The notes under the pieces were generated by a model that did not search any database, was not told where the DNA came from, and saw nothing but the letters and a program-made list of their open reading frames with translations. A stretch of 64,000 bases of DNA, taken from the NCBI GenBank assembly GCA_030065125.1, contig JASJDM010000018.1, positions 37,075 through 101,074 of the forward strand, written 5' to 3'. The stretch's first letter is position 1, and each line of letters begins with the position of its first letter. This document shows, piece after piece, positions 60,492 through 64,000 of this stretch. A program made the translations under genes and the position numbers. Source of the stretch: Lysobacterales bacterium. Its GTDB lineage: Bacteria > Pseudomonadota > Gammaproteobacteria > Xanthomonadales > SZUA-38.

Positions 60492-61199
60492 ATGTCCTGT
60501 GTTCTGCTGACCGGAGCCAACCGCGGACTGGGCCTGGAGATGACCCGCCAGTACCTGGCCCGAGGCTGGGAGGTGATCGTCCTGACCCGTTCGGTTACGC
60601 CCGAACTGGAGATTCTCGATTCCGAAGGCTCGCTGGAGATCCACCAGATCACCTTGACCGATGACGAAGCCCTGGCCCGGGTTGCCGCCATGCTTACCGG
60701 CCGCACCATCGACGTGCTGATCAACAACGCCGGCACCATGGGTTATTCCAGTTTCGCCGAAGAAGGATTCGAGATTCAGCAGTTCGGCAGCTTCAACCGC
60801 CAGGAGTGGCACGATGTTTTCGACATCAACGTGTTCACGCCAATGCGCATTTCCGAACTGTTCCTGGACAACGTGGCTGCCGCCGATAACGGACGCATTG
60901 TCACCATCAGCAGCATGCTGGGCAGCATGGGGCTGAATACCATGGGCGGCCTGTACCTGTACCGGGCCAGCAAAGCGGCAGTGAACTCCATCATGACGTC
61001 CATGGGGGTGGACCTGGGCAAAGGCGGCGTCATCGCGGCAGCCCTGCACCCCGGCTGGGTGCAGACGGACATGGGCGGCAGCGAGGCCGACATCGACGCC
61101 CAGACCTCGGTGTCGGGCCTGCTGCAGGTCATCGATAATCTGTCGCCGGCGCAGGCGGGGAAGTTGATTGCCTACGATGGCTCGGAAATGCCGTTCTAG
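60492..61199 (+). CDS. Short-chain dehydrogenase/reductase
   Basis: 235-residue classical SDR: cofactor motif TGANRGLG at the N-terminus, NNAG, catalytic S (ISSMLGS), Y157 and K161 in YRASK, and HPGWVQTDMGG after the active site. R in the cofactor loop (TRSV) hints at NADP(H) preference. The substrate is unknown; it resembles sniffer/C-factor-like SDRs. ATG 60492 has AGGGG 7 bases upstream. Confidence 0.9.
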   Translation: MSCVLLTGANRGLGLEMTRQYLARGWEVIVLTRSVTPELEILDSEGSLEIHQITLTDDEALARVAAMLTGRTIDVLINNAGTMGYSSFAEEGFEIQQFGSFNRQEWHDVFDINVFTPMRISELFLDNVAAADNGRIVTISSMLGSMGLNTMGGLYLYRASKAAVNSIMTSMGVDLGKGGVIAAALHPGWVQTDMGGSEADIDAQTSVSGLLQVIDNLSPAQAGKLIAYDGSEMPF

Positions 61200-61215
61200 A
61201 CAACCGATCCGCAGT

Positions 61216-61242
61216 GCCGCTTGCGCGTTCAGCGCAAGTGGC
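61216..61242. terminator. Hairpin after the SDR gene
   Basis: GCCGCTTGCGC-GTTCA-GCGCAAGTGGC, an 11-bp stem with one G-T wobble and a 5-base loop, begins 17 bases after the SDR stop. No U-run follows. Confidence 0.5.
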
Positions 61243-61260
61243 GGGCGGATCTCATTGATA

Positions 61261-61422
61261 CGTCATCCTGAACTCGATTCAGGATCCATCAGCGAGTGGG
61301 CTCATCCGAGCCTTCGATCGGTACTTGAGGCAAGAGCGGAGACTCCGGTCATCACTTCTCCATTGTCGAACGGAGCAGACTTCGGAACTTCAGATGGATC
61401 CTGAATCTAGTTCAGGATGACG
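61261..61422. repeat. Family A element, complete 162-bp copy
   Basis: The 30-base ends 61261-61290 and 61393-61422 are inverted copies with one difference (CGTCATCCTGAACTCGATTC versus CGTCATCCTGAACTAGATTC as read inward), each able to form its own ATCCTGAA/TTCAGGAT hairpin. The 102-base interior has no reading frame of note. It resembles a MITE or paired REP element and lies between the convergent SDR and ilvH genes. Confidence 0.85.
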
Positions 61423-61443
61423 GTTTTAAGGAGATCCCCGCGC

Positions 61444-61464
61444 CCTGGCGCTGGACGCGCCAGG
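61444..61464 (-). terminator. Hairpin after ilvH
   Basis: CCTGGCGC-TGGAC-GCGCCAGG, a perfect 8-bp stem, lies 20 bases beyond the ilvH stop on the minus strand; only a weak U-rich stretch follows. Confidence 0.45.
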
Positions 61465-61483
61465 ACGATGTGGATCGGTTGTC

Positions 61484-62005
61484 TTAACCCGTCAGGCGCC
61501 TGGTATCGTCATAGGACGACAGCGTCACGATACCCTTGGACACCGCCACGCTGCCGCTGCGCGCCACGGCCAGCAGGTCTCCGGTTTCCCCCGCTTCACG
61601 CACAAAAGCATCGATCTCCCCGGGGCGGCCCACCAGCTGGATGGTGAAGCTGGCCTGGGACTCATCCAGCACCAGGGCACCGGCATCGGAGACCAGCTTC
61701 TGTACCCGGGCGTAGCCACCGATATCGAGCCGCATCTTCAGAATCAGCAGTTCGCGCTCGAAGTGTTCTCCCAGGGTCATGTCGTGGATGTTCACCACGT
61801 CCACCAGCTTACCCATCTGGTTGTTGATCTGGCCGATGACCTCGTCGGAGCCGTCCACCACCATGGTCAGCCGCGACACCTGGGGGTCGTCGGTCGGCGC
61901 TACGTTCAGGGTCTCGATGTTGTATCCGCGACTGGAGAACAGCCCGGTGAGACGGGTCAGTGCTCCGACTTCGTTTTGCAGCAGAACGGAAATGCAGTGG
62001 CGCAT
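61484..62005 (-). CDS. ilvH: Acetolactate synthase small (regulatory) subunit
   Basis: Regulatory subunit of acetohydroxyacid synthase conferring valine sensitivity. 173 residues: MRHCISVLLQNEVGALTRLT and LFSSRGYNIETLNVAPTDD form the ACT domain that binds valine, and the C-terminal domain (about 80-173, ERELLILKMR, SDAGALVLDE) activates the catalytic subunit; this is the long IlvH/IlvN form. ATG 62005, behind AGGGA, is the natural start; the frame is open 29 codons further. Unusually it is transcribed away from ilvB instead of following it. Confidence 0.94.
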   Translation of the reverse strand: MRHCISVLLQNEVGALTRLTGLFSSRGYNIETLNVAPTDDPQVSRLTMVVDGSDEVIGQINNQMGKLVDVVNIHDMTLGEHFERELLILKMRLDIGGYARVQKLVSDAGALVLDESQASFTIQLVGRPGEIDAFVREAGETGDLLAVARSGSVAVSKGIVTLSSYDDTRRLTG

Positions 62006-62126
62006 GAAAAAATCCCTGGTATCTGTCGGTCCTGGATAGCGATGTTCGCGTACCGGCGGGCCTATTGCAATGCAGCAGGAATTGTTAAACACTCGATCTC
62101 AAAGCGCCCTCACTGACCCAGATCAA
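62006..62126. promoter_or_regulatory. ilvH-ilvB divergent intergenic region
   Basis: The 121 bases between the ATGs must hold promoters for both subunit genes of acetolactate synthase. No leader peptide rich in Val/Leu/Ile codons, T-box or strong attenuator-like hairpin was seen; TTGCAATGC and ATTGTTAAAC around 62066-62092 are the most AT-rich part and a likely promoter zone. Individual elements cannot be assigned. Confidence 0.4.
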
Positions 62127-63965
62127 ATGAACGAGAACATCTCCAGCAGCGCACCCAGATCCCATCCCCTGGCCGGCAAAGTCATGAGCGGCGCGGAGAT
62201 GGTTGTCCAGGTATTGGCCGACGAAGGCGTCGATACCATTTTCGGTTACTCGGGCGGCGCCATTCTGCCGACCTACGACGCCGTGTTTCGCCACAACCAG
62301 TCCGATCCCGAACAACCCATGCCTCTGATCGTCCCGGCGAACGAACAGGGCGCGGGATTCATGGCGGCGGGCTACGCCCGGGCCAGCGGCAAGGTCGGAG
62401 TGTGCATGGTGACCTCCGGACCGGGCGCCACCAATACCGTCACCCCCGTGCGGGACTGCCTGGCCGACTCGGTCCCCATCGTGGTGATCTGCGGCCAGGT
62501 GCCCACCGCCGCCATCGGCACCGACGCCTTCCAGGAAGCCCCGGTGGCAGCCATCATGGGATCCGTGGCCAAGCACGTTTTCCTGGTCACCAAGCCGGAA
62601 CAGCTGGAAACCACGGTGCGCACGGCTTTTGAGCTGGCTCGTACCGGACGGCCCGGGCCGGTGGTCATCGATCTTCCCAAGGACGTGCAGAACTGGGAAG
62701 GCCCGTTTGCGGGCCAGGGCACCCTGGACCTGGAGGGTTACCGGCACCGCCTGCACGCGGTGGCCGAAAACCGGCTCAGCGGCGAGGCCTGCCAGCGCTT
62801 TTACCGCATGCTGGCCCAGTCCGAGCGCCCCCTGATCTACGCCGGCGGCGGGGTGATCAACGCTGACGCCTCCGAGGCATTGCGCGCCTTCGCCCACGAG
62901 TTCCAGATTCCCGTCTGTACCACGCTGATGGGCATCGGCTGCTACGACACCACCGAACCGCTGTCACTGCACATGCTGGGCATGCACGGGACGGCATATG
63001 CCAATTACGCGGTGCAGGACAGCGACTTCCTGATCGCCGTCGGCGCCCGCTTCGACGACCGTGTGGCCGGCGACCCGGAGCGTTTCGCCCCCCGGGCCCG
63101 CAACATTGCCCATTTCGACGTGGACGTTTCCGAGATCGGCAAGGTCAAGAATGTCAGCTGGCACCACGTGGGCATGCTGCAGCAGGACCTGGAAGACCTG
63201 CTGGACTATGGTCGGCGGGTGGATTTCAGCGCTGACTTCAGCCAGTGGCACGACGAAATCGCGCACCTCAAGGATCAGCACAAGCTCAACTATGACCGCG
63301 ACAGCGACAAGATCCAGCCCTATGCGGTCATCGAGGAAATCAATCGTATTACCCAGGGCCAGGCCATCATCGCCACCGGTGTCGGACAGCACCAGATGTG
63401 GGCGGCCCAGTACTTTGACTTCAAGGAACCCAGGGAGTGGCTGACCTCAGGCAGCATGGGCACCATGGGGTTTGGCCTGCCGGCCGCCATCGGCGCGCAG
63501 TTCGCCAGGCCCGGCCGGATGGTGATCGACATCGACGGTGATGCCAGCATGCGCATGAACATCGGCGAACTGGAGACCGCCACCACCTACGGCCTGCCGA
63601 TCAAGGTCGTAGTGCTCAACAACTTCGGCGACGGCATGGTGCGCCAGTGGCAGAAGCTGTTCTTCCAGGGCCGCATGGCCGCCAGCGACAAGTCACTGCA
63701 CCGCAAAGACTTCATCAAAACCGCCGAGGCCGACGGGTTTGAGTACGCGGTCAGGCTGGACAGAAAAGAAGACCTGGCCAGGGTTGTCGAAGAGTTCATC
63801 GCCTTCGACGGACCGGCTTTCCTGGAAGTTATCATCGACCCCGACGCCGGCGTCTATCCCATGGTGGGCCCGGGTCAGTCTTACGACCATATGATCACCG
63901 GTGACTTCATCGTCGGCCGGCAGGAAGTCGACGACGAGACGCCGGACGCCAGCGAGATGTTTTGA
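62127..63965 (+). CDS. ilvB: Acetolactate synthase large (catalytic) subunit
   Basis: TPP- and FAD-dependent formation of acetolactate and acetohydroxybutyrate in valine, leucine and isoleucine synthesis. 612 residues with SGAEMVVQVLADEGVDTIFGY, catalytic E73 in ANEQGAGF, FAD-domain GARFDDRV, and TPP motif GDAS...LNN (471-499). FGYSGGAILPTYDAVF and NFGDGMVRQWQKLFF place it in a group seen outside enterobacteria. ATG 62127 is chosen; ATG 62184 (MSGAEM) is a possible shorter start and the frame extends to 62070. ilvH is divergent. Confidence 0.95.
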   Translation: MNENISSSAPRSHPLAGKVMSGAEMVVQVLADEGVDTIFGYSGGAILPTYDAVFRHNQSDPEQPMPLIVPANEQGAGFMAAGYARASGKVGVCMVTSGPGATNTVTPVRDCLADSVPIVVICGQVPTAAIGTDAFQEAPVAAIMGSVAKHVFLVTKPEQLETTVRTAFELARTGRPGPVVIDLPKDVQNWEGPFAGQGTLDLEGYRHRLHAVAENRLSGEACQRFYRMLAQSERPLIYAGGGVINADASEALRAFAHEFQIPVCTTLMGIGCYDTTEPLSLHMLGMHGTAYANYAVQDSDFLIAVGARFDDRVAGDPERFAPRARNIAHFDVDVSEIGKVKNVSWHHVGMLQQDLEDLLDYGRRVDFSADFSQWHDEIAHLKDQHKLNYDRDSDKIQPYAVIEEINRITQGQAIIATGVGQHQMWAAQYFDFKEPREWLTSGSMGTMGFGLPAAIGAQFARPGRMVIDIDGDASMRMNIGELETATTYGLPIKVVVLNNFGDGMVRQWQKLFFQGRMAASDKSLHRKDFIKTAEADGFEYAVRLDRKEDLARVVEEFIAFDGPAFLEVIIDPDAGVYPMVGPGQSYDHMITGDFIVGRQEVDDETPDASEMF

Positions 63966-63972
63966 AGATCGG

Positions 63973-64000
63973 GGTCAGAGTAAAGGGACAGAGTAACGCC
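63973..64000. repeat. REP/RAYT-like repeat fragment at window edge
   Basis: GGGGTCAGAGTAAAGGGACAGAGTAA starts 8 bases after the ilvB stop. GGGGTCAGAGTAAA is a frequent sequence at ends of REP elements associated with RAYT transposases; the copy is cut by the window end, so its palindrome cannot be checked. Confidence 0.4.

Noticed and set aside
62006..62126. Attenuator or T-box leader before ilvB.
   Set aside because: No leader peptide with clustered Val/Leu/Ile codons, no T-box motif and no terminator/antiterminator pair are visible.

Overview
The window is about 64 kb of GC-rich (visibly well above 60%) bacterial chromosome, densely coding on both strands. The ubiE-ubiJ-ubiB cluster, TamA/TamB, a ccoNOQP-ccoGHIS locus with FixLJ, a fused indolepyruvate ferredoxin oxidoreductase and many exported proteases point to an aerobic or microaerophilic gammaproteobacterium. 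The secreted proteins, some ending in -DGFE or -SFEAGE tails, recall the Xanthomonadales/Wenzhouxiangella-like lineages, but the genus is an inference and not shown by the sequence. No tRNA, rRNA, CRISPR array, prophage or transposase gene was seen.

Layout. 1-3163: end of leuD, then leuB and ilvA, translationally coupled (branched-chain amino acids). 3237-8159: patatin-like lipase, an unknown exported protein, an M64 metallopeptidase coupled to an exported Gfo/Idh/MocA-type protein. 8293-10298: amylosucrase followed by what looks like the first 18 codons of a lost fructokinase. 10380-15511: tamA-tamB (outer-membrane assembly and lipid transport). 15546-17428: ZntB-like and MscS-like membrane proteins. 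17492-30035: the respiratory island, with ccoNOQP and its assembly genes ccoGHIS, a small membrane protein, a TauE/SafE-like protein and two universal stress proteins on the minus strand, divergent from fixL-fixJ. FixL keeps the haem histidine and the FG-loop arginine of the oxygen-sensing PAS domain. 30849-42833: acetyltransferase, PepN, a PLP dehydratase, a phosphodiesterase-fold protein, a methyltransferase, DUF3052, a short pyrophosphatase, a DUF3192 lipoprotein and fused IorAB. 42960-52506: a secreted block (serine-hydrolase-fold lipoprotein lacking its serine, trypsin-like protease with duplicated C-terminal domain, two metalloproteases, a small partner protein) with SixA and free-Met-sulfoxide reductase. 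52557-56372: DUF938 methyltransferase, small lipoprotein, class IV aminotransferase, sulfotransferase-like protein, phosphopantetheinyl transferase and a small anchored protein. 56995-60386: DUF971-ubiE-ubiJ-ubiB. 60492-63965: SDR, then ilvH and ilvB transcribed divergently.

The non-coding part is the most unusual. Two dispersed repeat families recur. Family A (loci at 4243, 30065, 56434, 61261) is a composite element whose roughly 30-bp inverted ends are themselves hairpins; all four copies lie between convergent genes, and one is expanded into a 142-bp tandem array. Family B (30740, 38601, 56839) consists of nested hairpins abutting the 3' end of a minus-strand gene each time; in one case it supplies the last residues of an acetyltransferase. 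A separate 253-bp array of ten hairpins in opposing halves (38161-38413) sits beside a strong terminator and a candidate small RNA. RAYT/REP-like palindromes occur after ilvA and after ilvB. Many gene starts here use ATGA/GTGA overlaps, so most co-directional clusters are probably operons.
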